From assembly GCF_039994875.1 (NCBI RefSeq), contig NZ_CP121196.1, positions 5,208,001 through 5,272,000 of the forward strand: a DNA stretch of 64,000 nucleotides, written 5' to 3'. Below are positions 1-8,548 of the stretch, piece by piece. Position 1 is the stretch's first letter. Each line of letters starts with the position of its first letter. The position numbers and the translations under genes were made by a program. The DNA comes from Telmatobacter sp. DSM 110680. GTDB lineage: Bacteria; Acidobacteriota; Terriglobia; Terriglobales; Acidobacteriaceae. The notes below the pieces were generated by a model. The model did not search any database and was not told where the DNA came from. It was given only the letters and a program-made list of their open reading frames with translations.

Positions 1-921
1 GCTGTCGAGCTTTCAACAGACGCGCTCAGCCCTACCAGGAAGGGAAAAATTTCATTCTTTCCATGGGAGCAGGTTGAGCAGTTCATGCGACGCATCGAGA
101 GTGGCAAGGTTGAACGCAAGGATGCACGTACGATTCGCGCTCTGCTGGCAGTCTCCCATTGGCTTGAGCCAAAGGATCAGAACCCGATGACCCATGCCAA
201 ATGCGGCATCAGGGCACTTACAGAGTACCCCCCAACCACGGAGCCGGTTTATGTCGCTCCGGGCGATGTGATGCAGTTCATCACGCAGGAAGACGGTTTA
301 CCTCTTCTGACCGGCGGAGCTGACCTGCTGCGCTGGGGTCTGTTGCAGCCCTCGGAGCGTAATTTTCAAGGGGTCGCATCGGTGCGGCGCTTCACTGTTG
401 AACATCTGCGGGCGTGGTTCAGCGATCTGTTCAGGATTGCCCTCTCAGATAAGCAGATTGAGGACATCTTCAACCTGACTTCTGGTATCCCGTACCTGGT
501 CGGGGAACTGCACAAGCTGATCGTCCCGCAGCCGGACGAGCCACCAACATGGCTGGGTCTGGCGAGATGGATGGAGATCAAGGCGCAGTTCGAAAAGCAA
601 TTGCCGCAATATGCGCATGAACTGAAGAAGGGCATTCCTGCAGTGCGGCTCACCGATCGCGAAATTTCGCTGCTCAATATGGTGGTGATTGCGAGCGGCG
701 ATTCGACGGCGGAAACGATCGTTGCCAACCTGTCTGACAACTGGGAGAAATATCAACATCCTGAGTACCGCGCTTTGAGTTCAAGGGACGAAGTGAGCGT
801 GGCAGTTCTGCTGGAGCTTGGGTTGTTGCCAAGGCGGAACGTGATGGGTGGCGCGCCGTCAAAGGCCCTGTTGCCTGTCAAGCAGGATGATGCAATCCGC
901 AAGATCGCCGAATTGCTGTAA
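1..921 (+). CDS. C-terminal part of a possible AAA/STAND-type ATPase (5' truncated)
   Basis: The reading frame is open to the left edge of the window, so the first ATG at 85 is probably internal and about 306 residues of a longer protein are visible. I do not recognise the family with certainty. The stretch LTSGIPYLVGELHKLI resembles the lid region after the nucleotide-binding core of ORC/STAND-like ATPases, where a GIPYLV-type motif is common, and it is followed by a region (LTDREISLLNMVVIA) that could be a winged helix. No Walker A or B is visible because the N-terminus lies outside the window. There is no signal peptide or membrane segment. The gene ends with a strong terminator just downstream. 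A DNA- or signal-dependent ATPase is inference; a plain hypothetical protein is equally defensible. Confidence 0.6.
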   Translation, partial: AVELSTDALSPTRKGKISFFPWEQVEQFMRRIESGKVERKDARTIRALLAVSHWLEPKDQNPMTHAKCGIRALTEYPPTTEPVYVAPGDVMQFITQEDGLPLLTGGADLLRWGLLQPSERNFQGVASVRRFTVEHLRAWFSDLFRIALSDKQIEDIFNLTSGIPYLVGELHKLIVPQPDEPPTWLGLARWMEIKAQFEKQLPQYAHELKKGIPAVRLTDREISLLNMVVIASGDSTAETIVANLSDNWEKYQHPEYRALSSRDEVSVAVLLELGLLPRRNVMGGAPSKALLPVKQDDAIRKIAELL

Positions 922-944
922 CGCTCGATAGAACCTGGAATACG

Positions 945-986
945 AAATGGGGCAGACCAGGCATTACGCCGTCTGCCCCATTTTCT
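945..986 (+). terminator. Rho-independent terminator
   Basis: A perfect 13-bp inverted repeat (945-957 AAATGGGGCAGAC with 971-983) with a 13-nt loop is followed by TTTTCTTGTTT. It lies 24 bp after the stop of the first gene and closes that transcript before the convergent oxidoreductase gene. Confidence 0.85.
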
Positions 987-1014
987 TGTTTGAGAATAAG
1001 TGCGGATTCGCTGT

Positions 1015-1923
1015 TCAAGGGACAAGAATTATCTTTCCGTGAACGCCGCCATTCTCCGCCAGACTTTGCGCCTCGCCGGCATCCTGCAGCTTCATTGTTC
1101 GAGCGATGGGAATGGAGAATTCGCCTCGTGCAAACTCATCCGCCAGTTCGTAAAGGCGAGAGGCGTCTGGGGCAGCCATCATGGCCTCGACGTGGATCTT
1201 ATAGTTTTGCGCGCCTTCAGGACTGCCCAGAACTGAACCCAGTACGCCACCTGGCCGAATCGATTTGAGGAGGCGTTGAATTGTCGTTCCACCGACCGTA
1301 TCGGCGATGGCATCGAGATCATGAAGATGCCTGACATCCTCTTCGCTGTCGAGCGCGACCACTCCGTCTGCCGACAATGCTGCCGCCTCTTCTTTTTCGC
1401 TGCTGCGTACACCGGCGAGCACTCTCACCCCGTGTTTTCGCGCAACATGAACCGCGGTTCTCCCCACGCTTCCAAGCGCACCTGTGACAAGCACGGTCTG
1501 TCCGCGTTGCGGCTTCACAGCGCGTTCAATCAGCTGTGTCCCCGTGGTCAGCACCAGCGGCAGCGCTGCGGCTTTTTCAAAGTCGAGGGCTTGCGGAATT
1601 GGAGCGAGCACGTCGGCCTTGGCGACGGTGTATTCGGCATAGGTGCCGTTGGCCAAGGCCATCACCCGCATTCCTTTCGGAAAGCCGGTGACATTGCGGC
1701 CAGCCTCAACAACCTCTCCGGCGAGATCGCGTCCCAGAATTGCCGGAAATTCGAGAGGCATGCGCGCCTTTGCGGCGCCGCTTCTGAGCTTGAAGTCGAT
1801 AGGATTAACGCTGGTTGCTCTAACCCTGACGAGCACTTCGGCATCGCCGTAATTTGGAACATCGATGTCTTCGTAGCGAAGCTGTTCCGGGCCGCCATAT
1901 TGGTGCAGCACGATCGCTTTCAT
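1015..1923 (-). CDS. NADP-dependent zinc-free alcohol dehydrogenase/quinone oxidoreductase (MDR family)
   Basis: At 302 residues this is a medium-chain dehydrogenase/reductase of the quinone oxidoreductase (QOR) type. The N-terminal GroES-like catalytic domain has the usual start MKAIVLHQYGGPE and the VNPIDFKLRSG and LGRDLAGEVVEAG motifs. It lacks the zinc-ligand pattern of classical alcohol dehydrogenases. The Rossmann part follows with VLVTGALGSVGRTAVHVAR, which matches the GxxGxxG nucleotide loop (here GALGSVG) near residue 150, and ends in GKIILVP. The expected reaction is NADPH-dependent reduction of quinones or activated alkenes in the cytoplasm; the substrate cannot be read from sequence. 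It is a single gene, divergent from the gamma-glutamyltransferase gene across about 114 bp. Confidence 0.88.
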   Translation of the reverse strand: MKAIVLHQYGGPEQLRYEDIDVPNYGDAEVLVRVRATSVNPIDFKLRSGAAKARMPLEFPAILGRDLAGEVVEAGRNVTGFPKGMRVMALANGTYAEYTVAKADVLAPIPQALDFEKAAALPLVLTTGTQLIERAVKPQRGQTVLVTGALGSVGRTAVHVARKHGVRVLAGVRSSEKEEAAALSADGVVALDSEEDVRHLHDLDAIADTVGGTTIQRLLKSIRPGGVLGSVLGSPEGAQNYKIHVEAMMAAPDASRLYELADEFARGEFSIPIARTMKLQDAGEAQSLAENGGVHGKIILVP

Positions 1924-2037
1924 GCTTAGTTCTCCTCAATTTGAAATTGCAGTTTCTTGCGGGCACGGAAAATCTTCTCCAGCGCCGGACAGTTGTCCGA
2001 TGCCCTGATTCCCGGCCGGGTTATCCTGTCGACAGCT

Positions 2038-3807
2038 ATGCAGAGCCCGTATCGCTTCCCCGCCGTTTTCGCCCTTGCCATCACCTTGCCGTTCGTCTTC
2101 TCGTGTTCAACCCTGACCTGCGGGCAGGAGGGCACGTCTAACGAGCTCTCCTATCGTGGGGAGCAACCTGTGAGCGCGCAGCACGGCATGGTTGTCAGCG
2201 TGCATCATCTCGCCTCCGACGCGGGAGTCGACGTTATGCGGGACGGGGGCAACGCCGTAGATGCAGCAGTAGCCACTGGATTCGCGCTTGCCGTTGTTCA
2301 TCCAGTAGCCGGGAATCTTGGAGGAGGCGGCTTTCTGTTGCTGCGCAAGCACGACGGTAAAAGCACGTTCATCGACTTCCGCGAGAAGGCGCCGCTTGCG
2401 GCAACCGAGACGATGTACCAGGACGCCGAAGGTAAAGTTCTTCGGGACGACAGCGTGATTGGCTACCGCTCCATCGCTACGCCGGGGTCGGTGGCGGGAC
2501 TGGTGTATGCAGAGAAGAAGTACGGAAAGCTTGGCCTGAAACGCGTCATGGCGCCGGCTATCAAACTGGCACGCGATGGATTTGCGCTTTCTTCCGAAGA
2601 GGCGCACGAGTTGACCGACCACGATCTTACTCGCTTCCCTGCTTCACGCCTGCTGTTTCAGCGTGATGACAGCTTCTATCACGCGGGCGAAACTTTCCAG
2701 CAACCTGAACTGGCACGCACGCTTGAAAGAATTGCGGCCGATCCCGATGATTTTTATCACGGGAAAATGGCGCACGAACTTGTGGATGATCTCAAGAAGG
2801 GCGGTGCCCTCCTCACGCTGGAAGATCTTGCGCAATATAACGTAGTCGAGCGTGAACCGGTGGTCGGGACATTCCACAATTACACGGTGATCAGCGCGCC
2901 TCCCCCGTCGTCAGGAGGAGTTGTACTGTTGAGTGCATTGAACATTCTTGAGGGCTACGACCTCGCCAGTCTCGGCGATCGCTCCGCCGCTTCGATGCAC
3001 CTGCTTACCGAGGCTTATCGACGCGCCTATATGGATCGCGCTGATTATTTGGGCGATCCGGATTACAACCGAATTCCGGTAGCCGAGCTCATCGCGAAGA
3101 AATATGCCGATGCGTGGCGTAAGAGTATCTTGCCGGACAAGGCCAGCCCCAGCGCCGACCTCAAACGCCCGCCGGATTTTCTCCCCCCGGCGCCGACTAC
3201 CGCGGGTAAGCGGCACGAGTCTCCAGACACTACGCACTATTCCGTGGTTGACGCGGAGGGAAACGCAGTCTCGGTGACAACGACATTGAATGACGGCTTT
3301 GGTTCGCACGTGACGGCAGGATCGCTTGGCTTTTTGCTGAACGATGAGATGGATGATTTCGCCGCCAAGATGGGCGTTCCTAACATGTTTGGCCTGATCC
3401 AGGGACCGGCGAACGCCATAGCGCCCGGAAAACGGCCGCTGAGTTCGATGACACCGACGATTGTGCTGCAAGATGGGAAGCTTCGCTATGTGCTCGGAAG
3501 TCCCGGCGGCGCGCGCATCATCACTACGGTCGCGAATATCTTTCTTTCTGTAGCGGATGGGGGCTTGAATATTCAGGAGGCTGTCGATGCTCCGCGTTTT
3601 CACCATCAATATCTACCGGACAAGCTCTACCTGGAGCCGGGCTTCAACGCAAAGACGATTTCCGAGTTGAAAGAGATGGGTTACGCCGTCGAGGTGAGGG
3701 ACGGCCATTGGTCGAATGGCGAGTGTATCGCTGTCGATCCGAAGACGGGGGAACTCGCTGGAGGACAGGACCATCGCAGCCATTACGGCAAAGCGGCTGG
3801 CTACTGA
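2038..3807 (+). CDS. ggt: Gamma-glutamyltransferase (exported)
   Basis: This is an N-terminal nucleophile hydrolase that cleaves and transfers the gamma-glutamyl group of glutathione and related peptides, normally in the periplasm. The frame is open from 1957, but I place the start at the ATG at 2038 because a signal peptide (MQSPYRF then a hydrophobic run) begins there; the product is 589 residues. The segment DTTHYSVVDAEGNAVSVTTT holds the self-cleavage site, with the first Thr (about residue 398) as the catalytic nucleophile of the small subunit. The downstream motifs NDEMDDF, KRPLSSMTPTIV and GSPGGARIITTV line up with the Escherichia coli enzyme, as does NAPRFHHQ-like APRFHHQYLPD. The large-subunit NLGGGGFLLLR motif is also present. 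The enzyme looks intact. The 3' end converges on the histidine kinase gene. Confidence 0.95.
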   Translation: MQSPYRFPAVFALAITLPFVFSCSTLTCGQEGTSNELSYRGEQPVSAQHGMVVSVHHLASDAGVDVMRDGGNAVDAAVATGFALAVVHPVAGNLGGGGFLLLRKHDGKSTFIDFREKAPLAATETMYQDAEGKVLRDDSVIGYRSIATPGSVAGLVYAEKKYGKLGLKRVMAPAIKLARDGFALSSEEAHELTDHDLTRFPASRLLFQRDDSFYHAGETFQQPELARTLERIAADPDDFYHGKMAHELVDDLKKGGALLTLEDLAQYNVVEREPVVGTFHNYTVISAPPPSSGGVVLLSALNILEGYDLASLGDRSAASMHLLTEAYRRAYMDRADYLGDPDYNRIPVAELIAKKYADAWRKSILPDKASPSADLKRPPDFLPPAPTTAGKRHESPDTTHYSVVDAEGNAVSVTTTLNDGFGSHVTAGSLGFLLNDEMDDFAAKMGVPNMFGLIQGPANAIAPGKRPLSSMTPTIVLQDGKLRYVLGSPGGARIITTVANIFLSVADGGLNIQEAVDAPRFHHQYLPDKLYLEPGFNAKTISELKEMGYAVEVRDGHWSNGECIAVDPKTGELAGGQDHRSHYGKAAGY

Positions 3808-3832
3808 GCGTGAATGACGCGAGAAGGGGCTG

Positions 3833-5458
3833 CTAGTGGAGTGAGCCTGAGCTAAAAATCTCCATAGGGTGGCTAAGGGGCCGTATTGAGGCAACTCCTT
3901 TTCCGCGGTCGATGCTTCCCTCCCCAAAGAGTTCTTCGCCAAACGGCAGAAATATCGAGAATGCCGTCCCGCTTGCTTCGGGTCGCTGCGAACTCCAGAC
4001 GCTCACTGCGCCATCATGGCGCTCGATTAGTTGCGCAACAACCCAGAGGCCAAGACCTGTTCCAGTATCAGTCTTCGTGGTGAAGAAGGGTTCGAAGATA
4101 CGGCTTTGCGTAACCCGATCGATGCCGCCGCCGGTGTCGCATATGGTCACGCGCATGCCAGAGACAGCGCGATTTCGCCAGTCTCGCGAAGGCTGGATGC
4201 GCACGATAAGCCTTCCCCCGGACGGCATGGATTCGATCGCATTGGCAATCAGATTCGCAAAAACCTGCTGCGTCTCGCTGAGCATGCAGGTAATGGGCAG
4301 TTCCTGCTTTGCCTTGATGTCCACTGCAATATTCGTCGTCTGAATCCTGCCACGAAACATGGTAAGCACCGAATCGAGAACTTCAGAAAGCAGTGCCATC
4401 CGCGGTGCACCTGACTCGCGATGGAACTTCAGCGTGGATTGCGCGACGAGTGAAATGCGCATTAATTCGTCCAGCGCATTGGCGGCCTGGGCGCGAGCCT
4501 GCTCCGCGGAATCTGAAATCGTGATCAGGTAGAGCATGTTGGCAATCGCTTCAAGCGGATTGTTGATCTCGTGCGCCACTGAAGCAGCCAGACGTCCCGC
4601 CACGGCAAGCTTTTCCGCCCGCAGCATCGCTTCTTCTGACTGCTTGCGATGGGTTATATCGGCCATGACGCCGTAGATGCGCGCCACGTTGCCTTCCGCG
4701 TTGCGCTGGCATTTGCCTTCAGATTCCAGCCAGTGCAGCGAGCCATCCGGCCATCGAACTCGATACTGCGCGTGATAGTCCGCTCCCTCGTTCCTCGCCT
4801 TGGCAAAGGCCTCATCCAACATCGGGACATCTTCGGGAACAACGAACTGCAGCCACGCCTCTGGCTCCGCGCCAAACGCACCGGGCTCGCAACCCACCAT
4901 ACGATAAACTTCGTCGGAGCGATGCACGACTTCTTTTTCAAAGTCCCAAGCCCAGAGTCCCATCCCACTCGCCTTCAAGGCTAATTCCAGCACGTCATCG
5001 CGGTATCGCAGTTGTTCGCTGGCGATGGCGCGTTCTTCGGCGATTTGACGGTTGGCCTCTGCAGATTCCAGTTGCCGTTTTAACGCATGATTTGCCAACT
5101 CCGCCTTCTGCTGCGCAAGCCGTCTTATCGACCAGCCCAACAACATGGTGATAAGCACAAAGATGGCCAGGCGAACCTCTTGAGACACATTTCCGGTGGA
5201 GAATTGAAATTGCGAACGCGTCAGGAAGGTGTTGACCAGCGCCACATCCATGAATGCGCAGCCGGCCGCGCCCCACATGCCTAAGAACCAAGCGGCAAGA
5301 ATGACTGTAGGGAACGTGAGCAGCAAAGGAAAGGCACGGAGCGGAGCAATCACCGAGGTAAGTGCGACGGCACCACTGGCCATGCAGCAACCCAGCAGAA
5401 TCCTAATGAGCCAGGGGAGTCGCGCTATCCTTTCGGAACTGGGAATGCTGAAGGGCAT
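3833..5458 (-). CDS. Membrane sensor histidine kinase (DUF4118-like, PAS, HisKA, HATPase)
   Basis: The protein has about 541 residues from the ATG at 5458; an upstream in-frame start at 5488 would add ten residues without improving it. About three to four N-terminal membrane helices (PWLIRILLGCCMASG through FVLITMLLGW) resemble the DUF4118 module of KdpD-like sensors. A coiled linker follows, then a PAS domain with its PAC tail (WPDGSLHWLESEG, VARIYGVMADITHRK). The HisKA box is GRLAASVAHEINNPLEAIAN with the phospho-accepting His near residue 296. HATPase boxes follow: N (ANLIANAIESMPSGG), G1 (CDTGGGID) and G2 (GTGLGLWVVAQLIERHDG). It is an orphan kinase with no response regulator beside it. 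The signal sensed is unknown; the family often responds through the PAS domain to redox or small ligands. Confidence 0.9.
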   Translation of the reverse strand: MPFSIPSSERIARLPWLIRILLGCCMASGAVALTSVIAPLRAFPLLLTFPTVILAAWFLGMWGAAGCAFMDVALVNTFLTRSQFQFSTGNVSQEVRLAIFVLITMLLGWSIRRLAQQKAELANHALKRQLESAEANRQIAEERAIASEQLRYRDDVLELALKASGMGLWAWDFEKEVVHRSDEVYRMVGCEPGAFGAEPEAWLQFVVPEDVPMLDEAFAKARNEGADYHAQYRVRWPDGSLHWLESEGKCQRNAEGNVARIYGVMADITHRKQSEEAMLRAEKLAVAGRLAASVAHEINNPLEAIANMLYLITISDSAEQARAQAANALDELMRISLVAQSTLKFHRESGAPRMALLSEVLDSVLTMFRGRIQTTNIAVDIKAKQELPITCMLSETQQVFANLIANAIESMPSGGRLIVRIQPSRDWRNRAVSGMRVTICDTGGGIDRVTQSRIFEPFFTTKTDTGTGLGLWVVAQLIERHDGAVSVWSSQRPEASGTAFSIFLPFGEELFGEGSIDRGKGVASIRPLSHPMEIFSSGSLH

Positions 5459-5765
5459 GCCTGCACGCTCCAAAACAACGCATTTCAAACCTGCTTATCC
5501 GATAACGTCAACTTCTCAGAGAGCATGCAAAGCTTCGCAAACCAAGGATCGTTGGCAGGTTGCTCAAGGGAAAGACAGTGTGGGTAGCATAGGCAAAATC
5601 TGCAATCGTGTCCAGTATCAGTGGGTTCGGGAGCACGATAAATTGATCGGAAATGGCTCCGCTTGACGACAATCTGTGTCGCACTTACCCTCCGGTAAGT
5701 AGTTCAGAGAATGAGACAATAGACGGAGTGCCGGCCACGTGCCGGTTCAGGGGTCGCAAAAAAAC

Positions 5766-6587
5766 ATGTTGCCAATTCTTTCCACTCATCTCTTCCTCAA
5801 GCAACGGCTGCATCCGGGACTGCTGGAATTGGCAGAACGTTCAGGCGCGCAGGGAGTCGAAATTTTTGCCGCGCGGCAACATTTTGACTACACCAGCCGG
5901 GAACATGTCATGGAACTTGCCAGTTGGTTCGCATCGAATAAGCTCGAGCCGTTCTCGATGCACGCGCCGCTGTATCCGGACCGTGAGATGGGCCGCGGCG
6001 GTTCTCCCGCGGTGAACCTCGTTGATCCCGAGAAATCCCGGCGCATCGATGCGATGGATGAGATCAAGCGAGCGCTTGAAGCTGCGGAACATATTTCATT
6101 CAAGAAGCTTGTCATCCATCTCGGAGAAAAATTCGACTCGTGGTCACCGCGAACGATGGAGTATGCGACAACCGCGCTTGAGCATCTTGGTGCGTTCGCA
6201 AAGCCTCTTGGTGTGCGCGTTCTGGTTGAAAACCTGACCAGTGACGCCACCACTCCTGAACACCTGATCACGATTCTGGAGATGGCTCACCTTGACCAGA
6301 TCGACGTCTGCCTGGACCTTGGACATGCGCACATTGCGCCCGGAGTTGCAGAAGCCATCAGCATCCTTGGAAAGCGCATCGTCCAAGTTCATGTACACGA
6401 TAATCACGGGCTGAAAGACGAGCACCTCTGGCCCGGAGACGGCACGATCGATTGGCCGGCTGCCCTTGAAGCACTGAAACAGCTGCCAACATCTCCAGCG
6501 GCTGTGCTCGAAATTGGCTACGATCTCGGCGACGCACCCGGCGTTCTTCCTGAACGAATCCAGCGATCATTCGAAAAGCTGGCATGA
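5766..6587 (+). CDS. Sugar phosphate isomerase/epimerase (xylose isomerase-like TIM barrel)
   Basis: The product is 273 residues from the ATG at 5766; an in-frame start at 5739 is less likely because the family-like sequence begins at MLPILSTHLF. It shows the AP endonuclease 2/xylose isomerase-like TIM-barrel pattern with metal-binding segments: VIHLGEKF, RVLVENLTS (the Glu ligand), CLDLGHAHI (Asp and His), QVHVHDNHGLKDEHLWPGDG (His, Asp, His) and VLEIGYD (final Glu). These residues match a divalent-metal isomerase or epimerase active site. The substrate cannot be deduced. It sits between an orphan kinase and a PEGA protein, which gives no pathway clue. It is cytoplasmic, with no signal peptide. 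Confidence 0.88.
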   Translation: MLPILSTHLFLKQRLHPGLLELAERSGAQGVEIFAARQHFDYTSREHVMELASWFASNKLEPFSMHAPLYPDREMGRGGSPAVNLVDPEKSRRIDAMDEIKRALEAAEHISFKKLVIHLGEKFDSWSPRTMEYATTALEHLGAFAKPLGVRVLVENLTSDATTPEHLITILEMAHLDQIDVCLDLGHAHIAPGVAEAISILGKRIVQVHVHDNHGLKDEHLWPGDGTIDWPAALEALKQLPTSPAAVLEIGYDLGDAPGVLPERIQRSFEKLA

Positions 6588-6629
6588 TTTCGTGAGGGCC
6601 GGGTCATCAGGAATCGTCTTTGCGCTATC

Positions 6630-7451
6630 ATGGCCGTGATGATTCCCAAGAAGATCTGGTCGCGCCCATTTCTGAGCATCCTTGCGCTTCTGCTCTGCGC
6701 GATGCCTGCCCTTGCCAAGGATGTTCCCCTCGCCGTGATCGACTGGCCCATGACCGGAAATCCGGTAGTGCGTTTCACTTTTGGCAAGTTCAAGACACTT
6801 CCCGGCATGGGAAGTCTTCATGGATACGTGATGGAGACAACGGCGGAAAATCTTTCCACGCGCGTTATACCTTCCGCCCGGTTCTCTGTCTATCTTTTTG
6901 ACAAAGCGAAGGTGCGCGTGGGCGAAGACGCGATCTCGCTCAATAATGTGGGGCCGGGAGAAACCATTCGCTTTCAGACGACGGTGATGGCCTCGGGACA
7001 GCCCGTTTCAGTTTCGATCTCGGAAAAAACGGATGCAGCCAAAAGTGTTTCCCTCACAGTAAACTCCACACCTCAAGGAGCACTGCTCAAAGTGGACGAC
7101 ACGGAGGCGGGCGTGACGCCGCGGCTCATCCATATTGGAATTGGCAAGCATACTCTTACGTTTAGCAAAGAGGGATTTAACACGGGGGAGTTTCCACTTG
7201 AAATTGGTCGAGATGACGTTTCCGGCGGTTCGATCAGCTATGAACTTGGCACGGCAGCATATGACTCCGTCGAGTTACGCGACGGCAGTTTGCTGAACGG
7301 CGATCTTGTCTCCATATCCGGTATGGATATTGAAATTCGAGTGGGCGGCAATCTCCAACACCTTGATCGCAACAAGGTGAAGCGCATTATGCTGGTGCAG
7401 CGTGATGCACCAACTCACGATCTTCCGCCGATATCTGCGCCGCAACAATAG
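6630..7451 (+). CDS. Secreted PEGA-domain protein
   Basis: The 273-residue product starts with a clear signal peptide (hydrophobic core FLSILALLLCAMPA, likely cleavage after ALA). The middle contains one PEGA repeat, LTVNSTPQGALLKVDDTEAG followed by TPRLIHIGIGKHTLTFSKEG, around residues 145-185. PEGA units are extracytoplasmic beta-rich modules of unknown ligand. The N-terminal part (about 35-140) looks like an immunoglobulin-like beta domain, and the C-terminal part (VELRDGSLLNGDLVSISGMD) resembles a small beta domain seen in surface proteins. It lies 42 bp after the isomerase gene in the same direction. No enzymatic residues are visible, so an envelope structural or binding role is inference. 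Confidence 0.8.
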   Translation: MAVMIPKKIWSRPFLSILALLLCAMPALAKDVPLAVIDWPMTGNPVVRFTFGKFKTLPGMGSLHGYVMETTAENLSTRVIPSARFSVYLFDKAKVRVGEDAISLNNVGPGETIRFQTTVMASGQPVSVSISEKTDAAKSVSLTVNSTPQGALLKVDDTEAGVTPRLIHIGIGKHTLTFSKEGFNTGEFPLEIGRDDVSGGSISYELGTAAYDSVELRDGSLLNGDLVSISGMDIEIRVGGNLQHLDRNKVKRIMLVQRDAPTHDLPPISAPQQ

Positions 7452-7477
7452 GCTTTGTATTTGGAAGTGATTTGCGC

Positions 7478-8548
7478 TTAGCAGATGCGCGGCAACTGCT
7501 CTCCGATCTGGGGTGCGATCACGCGGTTTGCGCCCATCGATGTGCGCGCCACCAGCATTCTGGGATGCTGCGCCGTGACCTGACCGATCATTGCGGCATC
7601 GCGGCCAAGAGGATGCGCACGCAGAACCGCGAGCACGCGATCAGCCGCTTGAGCGGCGACAAACAGAACCACCTTGCCCTCATTGGCGACATACACAGGG
7701 TCGAGACCCAGTAACTCGCAGGCCGATTGAACTTCGGTTCGAACCGGGAGGTTCGTCTCGTCTATCTCAATGCCGACGTTCGAGGAAGAGGCGATTTCAT
7801 TCAAAGTGGACGACAATCCGCCGCGGGTCGGATCTCGCATGGCGTGTACATCTTTTCCAACCGCGTCGAGTACATCTGCAATGAGTCCATTGAGTGCCGC
7901 GCAATCGGAGCGGATCTGGCTTTCGAATTCGAGTCCTTCGCGCACGCTCATGATGGCCATGCCGTGATCGCCAATCGTGCCGGAGACCAGAATTACATCG
8001 CCGACCTGAGCGCGATGCGGACCGACCTCAATGCCCGGCCGCAAAACGCCGACACCAGCAGTATTGATGTAGCATCCATCGCCATGACCGCGCTCGACGA
8101 CCTTGGTGTCGCCGGTAACGATGCGGACGCCTGCTGTAGCTGCGGCATCGGCCATGGCACGGACAACGGCCGCGAGTTGGGCCAATGGAAAGCCCTCTTC
8201 GAGAATGAAGCTTGCACTCAGAAATTTCGGGTCAGCCCCGGAGACTGCGAGATCGTTGACCGTTCCGTTTACTGCAAGTTCACCAATCGATCCACCCGGA
8301 AAAAAAATGGGTTGCACTACGAACGAGTCTGTACTCATGGCTATGCGGCCGGGAGCCAGTTCCAGGATCGCGGCATCGCCGAGATTTTCGAGGGCAGCAT
8401 TTCGGAATGCAGGAAGAAAGAGATGTTCGACGAGTTCATTGCCCAACTTGCCGCCGCCGCCGTGCCCCATCACGATGGTGGGATAGTCGGCCAGGGGCAG
8501 CGGGCAACTCCAACTCGAAAAATCGGGCGCACCGCCGTTGTCAGCCAT
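7478..8548 (-). CDS. hypE: [NiFe]-hydrogenase maturation protein HypE
   Basis: HypE (356 residues) converts the carbamoyl group placed on its C-terminal cysteine by HypF into a thiocyanate, which supplies the cyanide ligands of the NiFe active site. The protein ends exactly in PRIC, with the required last-residue Cys. The PurM-like N-terminal motif MGHGGGGKLGNELVEHLF, the ATP-site segment NGTVNDLAVSGADPKFLS and the GTIGDHGMAIMS and MRDPTRGGLSSTLNEIA segments are all conserved. Its start overlaps the end of hypD by 8 bp, implying translational coupling in hypCDE. The partner HypF, needed to make the carbamoyl donor, is not encoded in this window. Confidence 0.97.
   Translation of the reverse strand: MADNGGAPDFSSWSCPLPLADYPTIVMGHGGGGKLGNELVEHLFLPAFRNAALENLGDAAILELAPGRIAMSTDSFVVQPIFFPGGSIGELAVNGTVNDLAVSGADPKFLSASFILEEGFPLAQLAAVVRAMADAAATAGVRIVTGDTKVVERGHGDGCYINTAGVGVLRPGIEVGPHRAQVGDVILVSGTIGDHGMAIMSVREGLEFESQIRSDCAALNGLIADVLDAVGKDVHAMRDPTRGGLSSTLNEIASSSNVGIEIDETNLPVRTEVQSACELLGLDPVYVANEGKVVLFVAAQAADRVLAVLRAHPLGRDAAMIGQVTAQHPRMLVARTSMGANRVIAPQIGEQLPRIC

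Noticed and set aside
1276..1929. A 217-residue plus-strand frame opposite the oxidoreductase
   Set aside because: Antisense to a complete MDR gene; no ribosome site and no domain.
2911..3609. A 232-residue minus-strand frame inside ggt
   Set aside because: Shadow of the conserved gamma-glutamyltransferase small-subunit region.
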